Notes: generated from the letters alone by a model not told the origin. A stretch of DNA of 64,000 bases from Symsagittifera roscoffensis (GCF_963678635.1 NC_087063.1:33120599-33184598); one strand, 5' to 3'; positions 36,701 through 48,114 are shown, counted from the stretch's first letter. Translations and numbers: made by a program.

Positions 36701-39140
36701 TTTTTTGTACTATAGGAATTGTATAAAAAGTGTATGATTAGCTTTTTTCCATAGATGAAAATTGTATAAATTGCATTTTTGTTCAACCCCACGTTTTTGA
36801 ACAAAAACAGACTTAAAGAACCAGCAAAACAAAGATAAAGATCATTAAATTGAGCCACTGCAAACAAGAACTTATTACGGAAGCCAGGCATAATTGATTG
36901 AGGCCGAAAAGTTGAAAACAATAAACAAATTCGAAAATTCTCTTATGCAATCTTCTAATCAATTCGAACTTTTTTTTGGCTCACCAAGAAAATGACAAAA
37001 AGATCTGAAAGAAGTTTTGGAAGTCAGTTGCTTTCTCCATGAAGTTGCTTTCTCCAAAATTATGATTATACAGAAACTAAATCGACAAAAAACAAGCACA
37101 CAGATTATATTCCAAAAAAGCGGAGATTTTCCGAGAAATAACAAACAGAACTCAACCGGAATCTAACCTCATGACTCTTGCCGCCTTATACATGGGTTGT
37201 AAATTTGCGTTTAATGCACAGAAAGAGTTTGAGGTTAAGTCTTACACAAATCGGTCCTTTTTTACCCTCCTCAAACAATTGATTTTCAACTTAGAAAAGC
37301 TTTTTCAACTCAGTCACAATTCATTGAAACGTTGTCTCCAGTTACCCACCCCCTCGTAGAATTCTAAAACAAAACTATTCAAAAATTGCTCGCAAAAAAG
37401 TTGTAAAAACAAGTTCATCTGTTCACACTGACACGTTTTCATGCAGTTCATAACATGAAAAATATTATTAAATATGAACAAGACTGCTTGTACCAGGGCA
37501 AAGCCCTGAATGTTCCGACTGCCTTTTAAGGTTTATGGAGCAGTAAAAACATTAAAAAGTTAAATGTAAAAAAAATGAAAAAATTTTTTTTCTCTAAAAT
37601 TTGAAGTTTTTTTTGAAAATCATCCCCCCACACGCCATATAAAGTACAAAAGGATAGATTTCGTTCCTTGTAACAAATCAATTATGGTAAATAAGCTTCT
37701 TTCAACCAATTTGGAACGATTTCTAAGACGGATTAACTCTCCACTTACGCGTTAATAGCGCGAAATATATCGCGCGTTAATTGTCCCAAATTGGTCAAAA
37801 TGCCAATCATTAAACCCCCATAACTTTACGAAAAATGATCACAGGTGAAGTATCTTTTCAAATTTGAGCTCAGGACAACAATACCTTTCGAATGATATAA
37901 AAAAATCTCGTCAAAAATGGTTAGTTAAAAAGTCGATATTTGTCTGAAGAAAAAAAACCCACCCCGAGCACAAATATTCCGTTACTTTTGTATCGAAAGT
38001 CGGAACAACAATTGAATTGCAAAAGAAATCAGGGAGTGGGACTGGAAAAGAGTCGAAATTATGCATGGTGATCAAGTTGACTATTGTGAACAGATTTGTT
38101 CTTCAAACATTATAGCGTTGCATCACGCATTTAACCATAACATTAGAGAAAAAACAACAACTATGAAAATGGAAATAGTGGGGGAAGTTGAAAAAAGCCT
38201 ATAAAACAAGATGAAACAAGTGTAAACTCTCACGTATGAATTCTGTAATTAAAATTTATAAATGGAAAAGTCCAGTCGCCGATTGCAATACCCTTGATAA
38301 TGGCAATGGTAATGGGATCAAACTAGCCTCATTCAGCTGGCAGTGGTGAGTGGGGGTGGTGGGGAAGGTGTGGGTGCTGAAGATGAAGTTCCCAAATGAA
38401 CTCTTCCCCACCCCTGCTTTGCCCAGTAAAACTATGTTGATGCACTTGGTAGAGTTGAACGAACAGGTGGAACCGTACCTACAGAAACAGTTATACGTGT
38501 CAGTAGAATTGTTTTTTTTTGCAGTCTAAGTTTCATAATTATAGTAATTAATATTATTTCATTTTCACTGGATATAGCAAAACTTGATAACTCCAGAAAA
38601 AAACGGCGCACAATTCACGTGGAAACAATGTGATCCAAAACATGGGCTCATGAGTTAATTGTAACCTGGACTTAAGCCTTCGTTTCTTAAAAATGGGGTC
38701 AGAATTTGAGAAACAATGAAAAATGCATGAATAACCAAAACTCATCGATAAGAATCCTTAAAAACCTTAGCTGTTTCTATTAAGTTAAAGTCAGCTAAAA
38801 CTGATTTAATCCAAATGAAACGCAAGAGCTGCTTTTACAAAAAAAAGTATTTAAATATGCAAATGACCATGATTAAAACTGAACACTGTCCGAGTGGACG
38901 AATAACAGGTGTGAAATGTTACCTGGTGGAAGCAGTGGAGGAAGAACTGCCTCTGCCTCCTTTTCTTATCCCCTCCGCTGTAGCCCCTCTCCCCCTCCGA
39001 GAAGAAGTCTCAGTTGCATTTGAACAGGAAGATGACGCCACACTGCTGGTGTCGTTGTGCTGTTCATTGTCAGACAGGGCGACCGAACTTCGCCCCTGAT
39101 GACCGTCGCCGCCACTACCATTACTCACAGCACGCTCCAT
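24496..39140 (-). CDS. AIG1/GIMAP-like GTPase, six coding exons
   Basis: Six exons (39140-38923, 38478-38292, 26137-25880, 25706-25626, 25065-24905, 24709-24496) sum to 1119 bases, 372 codons plus TAG, in frame across all five GT-AG introns. Residues 1-72 are Ser/Gly-rich and low complexity. The GTPase domain follows: G1 LLGKAGVGKSSFGN (residues 90-103), a Thr-x-x-Cys box at 116-119, G3 DTPG (145-148), the family box HAFVLVLR, then FGE and G4 SRSD (215-218), and the G5 region near RYLFF (252-256). Residues about 302-350 are a charged, probably coiled-coil tail. No membrane anchor is seen. AIG1 proteins are dimerising GTPases linked to immunity and stress. In-frame TGA lies 21 bases before the ATG. 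Exons are clearly GC-richer than the introns. It looks intact. Confidence 0.9.
24905..25065 (-). CDS. AIG1-like gene, exon 5 (G5 region)
   Basis: Acceptor CTTCAG before 25065; donor GTAGATG after 24905. Begins VGSRYLFFGSEGDL and ends FLNEMK, with two bases of the last codon in this exon. Reading on without splicing would stop at once (TAG at 24903-24901), so the intron is needed for the coiled-coil tail. Confidence 0.85.
25226..25325 (+). repeat. Dispersed repeat in intron 4, inverted relative to 39777-39860
   Basis: Reads ATGAAGAACAAATATGTTTT then CATGGCCTTAGTAGTC and TGCATG/GCATGCCAATTTT. The reverse complement of 39777-39860 has the same series. One copy is in the gene, one upstream of it. 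Confidence 0.7.
25626..25706 (-). CDS. AIG1-like gene, exon 4
   Basis: 81 bases, 27 codons, phase 0 at both ends: acceptor GTTTTCAG, donor GTGTGA. It reads RDLAKYGLSSEDYFRLAPQR then LRNLLEE, the helical stretch between G4 and G5 in AIG1 proteins. Confidence 0.85.
25880..26137 (-). CDS. AIG1-like gene, exon 3 (G3 and G4)
   Basis: 86 codons, phase 0 at both ends: acceptor AGCTTCAG, donor GTTAAG. Holds VLDTPGLLG, the AIG1 box FIHAFVLVLR, FFGEVFKRHCIVAF and SRSDNLK. This exon alone identifies the family. Confidence 0.92.
28526..28570. promoter_or_regulatory. GATA-motif cluster, unit 1
   Basis: CTTGATAAGC, then GAGCTTATCAT and GCTTATCATGG: three TGATAA/TTATCA sites in about 42 bp, two of them forming an inverted pair TGATAAGC/GCTTATCA around a 7-base spacer. 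GATA factors bind this core; activity here is unproven. Confidence 0.4.
30888..30932. promoter_or_regulatory. GATA-motif cluster, unit 2
   Basis: The same three TGATAA/TTATCA sites with unchanged spacing as in unit 1. Confidence 0.4.
33227..33270. promoter_or_regulatory. GATA-motif cluster, unit 3
   Basis: The same three sites with the same spacing, although flanking A-runs have changed. Confidence 0.4.
35570..35614. promoter_or_regulatory. GATA-motif cluster, unit 4
   Basis: The same three sites with the same spacing as in the other units. Confidence 0.4.
35886..36454 (+). repeat. 0.55-kb dispersed repeat, copy 1
   Basis: Direct repeat of 37468-38006. Shared blocks are GAATGTTCCGACTGCCTTTT, CCCCCCACACGCCATAT, CAACCAATTTGGAACGATTT, the near-palindrome GCGCGAAATATATCGCGCG and a closing AAAGTCGGAAC. 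No coding sense. Confidence 0.85.
36455..37467. other. Intron 2 sequence between two repeat copies; no gene seen
   Basis: No family resemblance in any reading; no tandem repeats seen. Confidence 0.5.
37468..38006 (+). repeat. 0.55-kb dispersed repeat, copy 2
   Basis: Direct repeat of 35886-36454 with the same order of blocks and scattered changes. It starts GAACAAGACTGCTTGTACCA, whose reverse resembles 23024-23075. Confidence 0.85.
38292..38478 (-). CDS. AIG1-like gene, exon 2 (P-loop)
   Basis: Acceptor TTTCTGTAG before 38478, donor GTATTG after 38292. One base completes an AGG codon from exon 1, then YGSTCSFNSTKCINIVLLGK followed by AGVGKSSFGNF. The Walker A motif GKAGVGKSS with the family's SSFGN extension is here. 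The donor was chosen because it is the first GT that keeps the frame into exon 3; the end (LIPLPLPLSR) is therefore the least certain coding piece. Confidence 0.85.
38923..39140 (-). CDS. AIG1-like gene, exon 1 (start codon, Ser/Gly-rich N-terminus)
   Basis: Starts MERAVSNGSGGDGHQGRSSV; ends at CCACCAG followed by donor GTAACATTT. Rich in Ser, Gly, Thr and Arg with no known domain, about 60% G+C. An in-frame TGA 21 bases upstream supports the start unless a further 5' exon exists. Confidence 0.8.
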
Positions 39141-39776
39141 GTCGCCCTTGTTTGCAGGTCACCAATAGCTTTTTCAAACTGAGCTTAAATTTTGAGTTTT
39201 TGGAAAGAATTTGAGTTTTGAAGAATACGAGAAGATTTTTTCGTTTCTAAAATGTTTCTGAAGAAAAGTTTTTTAAGCAAATTTGAAGTGATTGTGATTG
39301 TTACTAGTAACTTTTTATAAATTAAAATATTTGATTTGTTAAAATTGCAAGATTTAAAAAGCAGCCTACAATGTAGTAATCAATATTACTAGAGAAATTG
39401 AAACCGACAATGGATCTCTGAATGATACTAAAATTATATTAAAAGCCAGTGAAGTGGCACATCTTTTTATTAATAAATTTCATTGTTCCCGAAGTAGTTA
39501 TTTCCCCTGGAAAACTACTTTTTGCTCCTGCTCGTAGCATTTTCATCATAATCACCAGCAACAAAAAGGCAGGGACAGCAGCGGCGGATTCAAAATTTTC
39601 TTAAGGGGGTGGGGCTGATTTTCAAAAAAAAATCGAAAATTTTGATGATTTGTTTAGGTCGACAAAATTGATTTTCAGACCTTTCACATATCACTACAAA
39701 ATCAAGAATTTCATGGGCTCTTTTTCCTTTTCCACCCACCTGCAAATTTTTATATTTGAAGTTACTGTTCACTTTG
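39141..39776. other. Upstream flank of the AIG1-like gene; no gene seen
   Basis: It should hold the promoter and 5' untranslated region, but no clear TATA box or initiator could be assigned. A stretch of weak repeats begins after 39575. Confidence 0.4.
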
Positions 39777-40200
39777 TCCGATTATCATGAAAATTGCCAT
39801 GCAGACTGATTAGGCCATGACAAACATATTTGGTCTTCATAATTAACCTTGTAAAACAACTCGTTAGACCATAAAAATCATGTTTGAGTGAGGTGGGGGA
39901 GGGGGAAAGGAAAATGAGCCCTCTATTTTTAACGCAAGAATTTTTTGAAAAAGAAACAGGCCAAAAACAAGTGTTTTCAGGTACCTTTTGAAAAGTTTTG
40001 ACCAAAAATTTGCGTTTTTTTCGTTGCGCGCTCACTCTCAAAATCTGTACATTTTGGCGTCGAAGGAACTTTTTAATAAAAATTTTAGGGCCAGGCAGCC
40101 AAAAATGGATATCTCAAAATAGTACAAATGGGCGACCCTTTGGTTCGGCAGGGGGTCGAATCCCAGGGGGATGGGGGCAACCGCTACTGAGGGTCAGAAA
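39777..40200 (-). repeat. Dispersed repeats upstream of the gene
   Basis: 39777-39860 is the inverted partner of 25226-25325, and 39985-40190 matches 20990-21200. Both families thus have one copy on each side of most of the AIG1-like gene. Confidence 0.6.
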
Positions 40201-40324
40201 TTTTAAAGGAGCCAGTACCATGTTTTCCGAAAGGATTTCAAATGACGCCCTCTCATTTATCTCACAGAAAAGTCGTACAGCAGAGAGCGAACAATTTCAA
40301 AGCAGGCTAACCATAGCAGGGATT

Positions 40325-41504
40325 TGAGTTATGTACGATTGACTGTACTCATAGAGTAATTTCAGATAAGGTACACCGTCTGCTCGTCACGCTATCTTAT
40401 TTTCGGCCGGATAGATTAGTGCAACTTCTTAGTCTATCACCGATCTTAATCTTAATCTCATATCTCCTAGTCTCAATAGATCTAGTGTATACTGGTTTAT
40501 GCGAGTTAGTTTCCAGAAGGAGAACACCTGTTATTTAGTTTAATTCAAATTGCTCTGGTGCTGAAACTACAAGTAGTTTCAGCACTTACAAATAAGTGTT
40601 GTGTTAGTTATGGAATATGATTGGTTAGTTGAGAATATTTTATAGAATTAGAGAATTATAATTATAACCGACTATAAATTCTAGTTTAGAACTGGTTCCA
40701 CCCATCCGGGGCTTAGAGAGTTTTTAGTTTTTTATTGGTTTAAAATGTAGTGAAGGACGGGTGATGTAGGTTCTTTTAGAAGTTGCGAGCATTGGTTTCT
40801 CGGGGGAAGAAGAAGTGTGGCTGTTGATGTTTGACGGGTGAAGATTGTCATGTTTGTATTTGTAGATGGGTCTCGTTGATCGTGGTAGTCTTGTGTGATT
40901 GTGTCAAGACTTCTGATCGATGAAATGATGTATCGATTTCGTTAAGTTTGGAGCGAGACTGCATGCATGGCGAAGTCTGACTTTTCCGGGTGAAGTGCCA
41001 AGTGACTAGGATCTGTACGTGTATTCAACATCGATATGGCCATTGATCTGGTTCAATGGTTTTCCTTTGCTGCGACGTTGGGTCCATACTTTAAATCCTT
41101 TGAGGTAGTGACTTTAGGCAGCAAATCAAATAGATTTGCCATTCCGAAGTTGGAATGTGATTGGGTTGTCGTCTCCTTTGCTGCTCGTCTTTTGGGCTTT
41201 ACGAAATCTATACATACTGCATTTATCTTTTACATATATGAATTGCTTTGTTAATTTTAGTTTCAGTTTTGATTTTTTCTTAATAGTTAACGTAAAAGCG
41301 TTTTAATAATGGTTAGGTTATTTTTAAAGAGTCACCCACCCTAGCGCAACTATTGGCAAAAATAGAGTGTGGGTCACAAAGCGTGATGTAGCGCGGTGAG
41401 TTAGGCCGGCTATAGAGCATGCTCAGGACGTCCCTCTGGTTGGTGAGGCCAGGAGTGGTGTATAACTTTGAGGTTTCATTGTGCAGAGTCTCTTTTTGTG
41501 TTCA
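40325..41504 (-). repeat. Element B 3' LTR, about 1.18 kb
   Basis: Starts (plus) TGAGTTATGTACGATTGACT and is presumed to end at TTCA 41504, so that the minus-strand LTR reads TGAA...CTCA. Its first 370 bases recur at 57673-58046 and 63819-64000, and the reverse of the whole is found, split, at 8424-9203 and 18094-18518. Confidence 0.8.
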
Positions 41505-42316
41505 ACCTTTTGTTTCGTTTTTATTACCTCTTTTTTTTCTCATTTTGTTTTGGTTGTGTCATTTTCTCAAAAATCTAGTTTAGTTTGGTTTGGTTTTGTC
41601 TTTCGATTTTTTTGTGTTTTATTCGATTGTGGTAAGACTTGAAAGTGGTCTTCAAAAGAATAATGTATCCAGTTTTAATCTGGTTTTAGTGTGGTTTGGG
41701 TACCGCGGGCTTTTCTTTCTCAGTCATGCTATTAGTTTGTAATTTTGTGACGTTAGTAAGCTGCGTTGGTGTTTGTAGTTTACTATACAATTCCTTTCAA
41801 CCGGGTTAAAGGAAAGTTTGAAATTTGTGAAAACTTTTTAGAGTTGTTATCAGTGAAATTTAAAATTTAAAACTCATTTTTTAAACAATTCTTCGTGGGC
41901 GAGGTGTGCGATTGTGGAAAGAAATTATGGGCGAGTGAATGAGTAAAATTTTATAAAAGAAGCGTCATGTAAAAAGGTTAGTGCTTGAAAGTATTTATCT
42001 GCGATTTTTGTGAATTTACTGCGTTGAAATATAACTTTACTGCTTTTGGGGAAGTTTTCAATTGTTGATTTTACTGCTTGGTAAAACGAAATTTATTACA
42101 TTGGGGATCAAATATTTACTTACTGCTATTTGTGAGAAATTTTACTGCGATTTGTCAATACGAGTTTTGAATTTTTAAGAAAGAAGTTTTCAATTTTTTA
42201 TTTGTTTTTGTTTGGTTTAGATGATGGTGTGATGAGATCTAAAAGGAAGTGAAACATTTATAAAGAATGAATAGTTGTGTTTGAGTTTTATAGTGTAGAA
42301 TAATTAAATATACTTA

Positions 42317-44032
42317 CCTAATCATCAGCAAAAAATCCATTTGGAAAAATATCGTGAATGACATTTGATGTTGTTAGAAGTTTAACAAGTAAGCGGGTGA
42401 TATATTTAGTTTGTAGTAGTGGCCAAAGCAATTCAAGTGCTTTGATGATCTTGTGCTCTTCACTACTTGGTGAGAATTCATGCGGTGTGATTCCGATCAG
42501 ATTATGAATCTGATGATTTTATTTGATGCTATGTATGTATTCTAGGGGTGGGATTTTAACGTACATGTATATATACACGGACTGTATATATTTGTGAGGG
42601 AAAATTAGTGGACTGGATTCATCAACAATAAAAGTTCGGGTTATTGGGCAGAATGTATACATTTGTCTGATAGGATCGTAGTTTCTAAGGATTCCTTGCA
42701 TGTTAGTGTCTTTGATACAATATGTGAAGTTTAAGAAAAATGGTGAATTGTATTTGGAGTTAATAAATTGAAATCGATGGTAAGGGTTTAGTGATGGTGT
42801 ATTAGTTGTGTAATGATGTTGTATGAATTTATAGTCAGTGTATGTGTGAGTTTGTTTTTTTTTGCGTAACATAATTTGATGTGAGCAGTGTAAGTCAAAT
42901 TCTTTGGGTGTTAGGAAATTAAAGGTTAATGAGAAGTGGTTAATTTTACTGAAATAAGAGTCGTAAGCTTTTGTGTCTCGAAGTGCTGCGGATATAATGT
43001 GGTCATATTTTTTATTCATGCAGTTGATAGTAAATACATATGAAGTTTTGATGAAAAATTTCTAAGTTAGTTGGGGGTAAGCGTTAGTATCGTCATTTGA
43101 AAAGATATCTTCATTGGGTCGTGCAATGACGTGATCACAATGGTTAATTGAAAATCAATTCGCTTTTTGTGCAGTGAATCTTTTTAGTGTTTGGTTTAAT
43201 CCGATAATATGTACTGTTTTTTGTGTAATGCTGTAGTGAAATGATATAGCCTAGTTTGACATAATTCATTGTCATCTGAATTATTATTTAGTTGAAGTGG
43301 TAGTATGAGGTCCATGAAATAGTGGGAAATATTGCGTTTTCGTTAACATAATTTGGTTGGTCGTTGTTAGGATTTGAGTGGTACTAAGTAAATTTTGGAA
43401 AAAATGGCAAGCCTACTTGGAGAAATTTTTTTGTGTTTGTATGAAGTGGATGACCCAGTAAGGTCTGAGCTGGTCGAGGGTTAACAGTGAATGGAGTACT
43501 CGGGAATTTTCGTTTAAATACTCGGTGGGTTCGGGTTTCTCCAGTAGTGGATGGGGAGTTGGAGGATTCTGAGGATGTCATGGTCTGTGAGAGCTGATGA
43601 ATGGTTAGTGTGTTAGTGTGTTGTAGTTGTTGTTGAAGGGTTATAAAGTTATCTATTTCGTTTTCAAGTTCAGTATCGACGGAGCTAGAGTGGTCAGGTG
43701 GGTCGCTGGTCACTGGGTAGTAGATTGGGGTTGCATCAGTGTAGCATCAGTGGGGTTGCATCAGTGATTTGGGAATGGATGGGTTGAGAAAAGGTGGATG
43801 GGCTAGGTTCGGTGTCTGCAAATTCATCGGGGGTTTCGATATCAGAGTTATTAAATTGTGAAATGGTGTGAAAAACTGAGTTCATTTAATAAATGTTTGA
43901 ATCCATGCTTGGTGAATTGTTAGTATATAACGGTTCAAGGTAGGGACCACTTAGTGGTAAGACTTCGGAGTGACGTTGGAGGTTAGATGGGTATGAAAGG
44001 GAACGGTTGAGGGATCCAAACTGGCGGCTCAT
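42317..44032 (-). pseudogene. Element B 3' ORF remnant (unknown function)
   Basis: Starts MSRQ at 44032 and ends near NGFFADD at 42317, about 570 codons, between env and LTR. The longest open part, 42519-43019 (166 codons), is rich in Tyr, His, Asn and Ser, with FLNFTYCIKDTN and a later PLIFPHKYIQSVYIY block. The front part holds Ser/Thr/Pro-rich low-complexity sequence. The same ORF with the same ends is found twice in element A. I know of no match for it. It is broken. Confidence 0.6.
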
Positions 44033-44363
44033 CGTGGGCCAAAAAGAAGGTTGTTCTGAGAACGGAAGTTAGTGGTATGTGGTTGTTCTATAATCTGTTC
44101 ATACGTCTCGTCTACAGTTGGTTGTTGTTGTAAAATGTGGGTAACTGGCTTTTGTGGGTATCTATGATTTGTTGAGATGTGCTCTGTTAGATATATGTTT
44201 CGGTAATTTCGTGATACTAAAGATAATGGATGGTATTTTGTAATGTATGTAATTGTGGTGCAGTAGGTGTCTTGTGAATAATCAAATGTATTGGGTGCAG
44301 CTGATAGTTTTTTTTATTGTATTCACTTATTTGAGCGTCTAAAAGTATTTTGTTAATTGTGGT

Positions 44364-47300
44364 TTAAAATATTCCGAAAAAACCTGCGAAAAGTATGCGT
44401 GCTACACTTGCTTGTTTGCTTACTTGTATGTGTATTGCGCATGTATTGTAAACTCCTTTCAATAATGAAAAAAGAAATTCAAAAAAACAGAACATTGCAA
44501 ATAATATAGTCAATCTTTCTAATTTGGAGTAGGGCCATCCTAGAAAGGCCAGTAATTCATTTTTTAAAGTTACAAAACTAAAAATAATGATAGAGGAAAT
44601 ATCTTGTGGACGGTATTTTACATGGTACCTTGTTTCGTAATCTTCGTAATAATAATTGTAATCTTTTATTTCTTTAAATAATTCACTGTAGTCTTGTGTG
44701 TAGATGTCTGAAAATCCTGCGGTTTCTGCAAGTTTTCGTAAATTTTGGTCAATGGATTGTCTTTGTATGGTGTCCATTTTTGTGAAGAGTTCTAGAAATT
44801 GTTGTGTGCGGATGTGATGTTGTTTATCTGATCTGGAGTATATAATTATTGATTATAGATGTATATTTGGGTTTCTAGCAATAGCTTTGTTAATTATTGG
44901 TAAAAATTTCTCTAATGGTGGCATAAGTGTTGGGTATGATGTGAGAAGATAGTATTTATCTTCATCGGGATTTAATTGTATAACATTGTGGCCATTTTCA
45001 GATCCACATGGAATGGCTGTATCCCAAAAATATGGTCAAATAAAAAGCGTATCAACAAAATGTACTTTATATCTGTAGAATATGGGATTCTTTTGTAACA
45101 TCTTTTATCTTCAAATACATATAATGGTGATACTTTTTTCGTACATGTGTAATACCATAATATATTTCCTTATATTAAGTGTAATATATTAAAATTGGAT
45201 CTAATTCCTGACAACAAATATGCTGCATAAGTTATTTTTAATACTGCAAGTGCATATGATTGTAGGATTTGTAATCGTTCAAGTTCACATAAATGATGAA
45301 CCGTATCTAGTTCTGATAGTGACTTTGCTTGAAAATTTCTACTTATTGTGTAATCTATTTTCATATCTAAGTGGATTTCATAATGAATTGCATCAAAATA
45401 AGTATTGTTCATAAGTGATAGTTCTTGTAAGCATGTATTGCTTTTGTCTTGCGGTCTAAGTTTTCCACCAGTTCTTCCTGCATTTTTTAGAAATGATACT
45501 GGGATTTAAGAATTTTCATAGTTTTTGGAAATTTGATGTGTTAGTTCTGGTATAATTATTAGATTTCCCGTGTTCATGTCGAAACTTTTTTCGTATTCCA
45601 CAAGGATTTCTGAGAATTAGGTTTTATAAAGTGGAGTGTTATACTTGCAGGCGAGTTCTGTTTCTGGTTAGATTTGAAAACGTGTTAGTTTGTTTTGTAT
45701 AATATTGATATTTTTGAAACGTTGATTGTTTTGTCTGATTTTTTCAGGGTTTACTTTACCATAAAGAATGGATTCAATAAAAAAACTTTTTTGATAAAAT
45801 TTAACCATTCTTGCGTGTATTTTCGCAACTTGAAATGTGGTACATGTCTTCGGGGAACCAAACAATTGCTGCTCGTGTTCTTGTTGTTGGATCGCAATAT
45901 CCTTGGCCATTTTTACAAGGTAATCGGATTCCTTGATAAATTATAGTGTCATCTTTTAAATCTCGTGTTAATTGTATCTTTTCTCATTGTATATTTTCTA
46001 GTAAAAAAACATAATTTCTTGATATCCTTCGTTTTTTGAGTGAGCTCTGCATTAGAAGGGTTGTTAATTCCAATGTGTGGTATCCAATTTTTATCATAGA
46101 CATCATAAGTTAATTGTCCATGTGCGCCTTGGAATGGGTTTTTGTCATCTAGTTTTATATTACCTTGGTATCTTTCAAGTTCTGCTTGATGTGCAGAGTC
46201 TGGAAAAACTTGAAAATTTACTAATTTTTGATTTGTGCCTTCATTTGTGGTTTATTTTAATCGATTAAGTTTGTTTTTACAATCTTCAGGTGCTAAGATA
46301 AAAAACCTTTTAATTTTACTTTGATAGAAAGATTCGTGATCAAGTCTATTTTTGTTTCCATTTGAGACTTGAGAACAATGAACTGTTTTCTCTGAGAATG
46401 TTGCTGTAAACGTGTATCCATTTAATGTTGTAGCTCTAGCTTTTAAATAAAGTGTCGCTACTATAATTGTTATTTCTATTTCTTGTGGTTCAGATTCACA
46501 TTGAGTTTTTTTATTTATGGCGTATTTATGTAGTGTTTTTTGCTCATTTTCTTCACAATCATAGTGTGGGACTAATAAATCTTGGGGTCCTGATCGAGGG
46601 CAAGGGTTTTTTCATTTTTTGTTTCTGAAAAAGTAAAAAGGGGTAGGGTTTAACAGAGAAACTTTTTAAAAAAAACATGTGTAGGATAATTCTGAATAGG
46701 GATTATAGAATGTAATGTATCCAAGAGTCTTCTTTGTATATCAATCGTATTTATGGATAATTTCTGTTGTGATGAATGGGGGAGGTAATGATTGAGCTGT
46801 TATATTTGGTAGAGCTAAGGGGAGAGGGTGATGTACTAGATTGTTTCACTTTACTGTTATTTCAAATTTAGGTGTTAAATTGTCTTGTGTAAGGATTTGT
46901 ATATTGTGTTCCTGTCTGTCTTTATGAATGTCGTGTCTATATTGTAAAATGTTGAGTGCCCAGTTATATAGTCTGTTACTGTCGAGGTGTTGACTGAATA
47001 GTGGAGGATGTGCTACGAATGTATTCCAATCTAATCGTAGGGATGTATTATTGGTTAAAAGTTCCTTACATCTATCGTTCAAGTTTGTAGGAAAAACTTG
47101 GAGGAGATGATGTTGTTGAGATCCGACTTATTGAAGGGGTTGAAGGAAGTGAGAGGGTTTCTGGTAGTGATAAAGATGTTTCTGATGAGATATCTGTAGT
47201 TCATTTACCAAATTTGGTTCTCCTTGAGTGAAAGCTTGTGTCATCCAATGTGGGAGATGTTGTGTTGAAGATGGGGGGTTAAATGGATTTTCATGATTTT

Positions 47301-47900
47301 GTTCGGATTTGGGGGTTAATCCTAGGTAGTCCGGTGGTATGTTTGGAGTTTTTTGTTGTGAGCTAGATTGTATTGGTGGGGGGTACTTTGGATTGTACTG
47401 CTGGAAAAATCTACAGGATTTTGAGTTTTTGATGAGGGTATGTTAAAATGAAATCTGGGAGTTGTAAGTTCTATTTCGTCTTGGATGTATGATTTGTCTG
47501 TTTATTGTGGATGTATTTTGGTTTTGACTTGGGTGTATTGTTCTATTGAGCTCTTGTTGAAGGGAAAGTTATATATTTTATGTTGGTTCGTATTGTGGTT
47601 CGCATAGGGATGCGTGGCGAACTACAGGTTCTAAAGGTTCTGATAATAGTGAAAGTGTTTCTTCAAATGTATATAGATTTTTTGAAATGAAATACGTGTT
47701 GATGATTGAGGGTGGTTTGTCTGACTGGATGTTGGTGTTGTTGGAGATTCTTGGGATCTTGTAGTCTATGGGGACTGTTGTGTGGGTTGTTGATTAGCAA
47801 TTTTGAAAGATTCTTTATATTTTTTACCTATGATGAAAATTTATGTTGGTTATAATATTGTTCTATGAAAATGATTAGGAGTATTGTTGCTAGTGCAAAG
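44364..47900 (-). pseudogene. Element B env-like region remnant
   Basis: It lies between integrase and the 3' ORF. The C-terminal part (44777-44364) has FLGWPYSKLERL followed by a hydrophobic anchor (about 22 residues) and YNTCA plus a basic tail, as in element A. Other open parts are 45170-45412, 45668-45910 and 46846-47082. An envelope would mediate entry into cells; the fusion-protein family could not be named from the pieces. The N-terminal limit is approximate. Broken many times. Confidence 0.6.
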
Positions 47901-48114
47901 GTTATTATTGCCTTTTTGTACATTTGATTTTTTCAAAATTAGGGAAATCAGGAATGTGAAAAATATTACTAAAAGAAGAAAAATGTCTTTCTTGTTAAAG
48001 GTTAGTCTTAACATTTAGATAGTTGTTGAAATATTGTACCTGAGGAGGTGGTCAAGGTTTTTGCAAAGTTGAGGTAGGTTTTGTGGAGTGAACAGAAAAT
48101 TATTAAAAACTGCA

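Larger units (their letters stand above)
26138..38291 (-). other. Intron 2 of the AIG1-like gene, 12.15 kb
   Basis: It begins (minus strand) GTATTG after 38292 and ends AGCTTCAG at 26138. It separates the P-loop exon from the DTPG exon. Most of its length is four tandem 2.33-kb units (26477-35826) and two copies of a 0.55-kb repeat (35886-36454, 37468-38006). The other introns of the gene are 173 to 560 bp. Confidence 0.8.

Noticed and set aside
39014-39214. Plus-strand reading with His/Cys residues
   Set aside because: It is the reverse of exon 1 and its upstream flank.
41036-41254. 72-codon reading with KSNRFAIP, shared with 8738-8953, as a conserved gene
   Set aside because: Both lie inside LTRs; the likeness is LTR homology rather than a separate gene.
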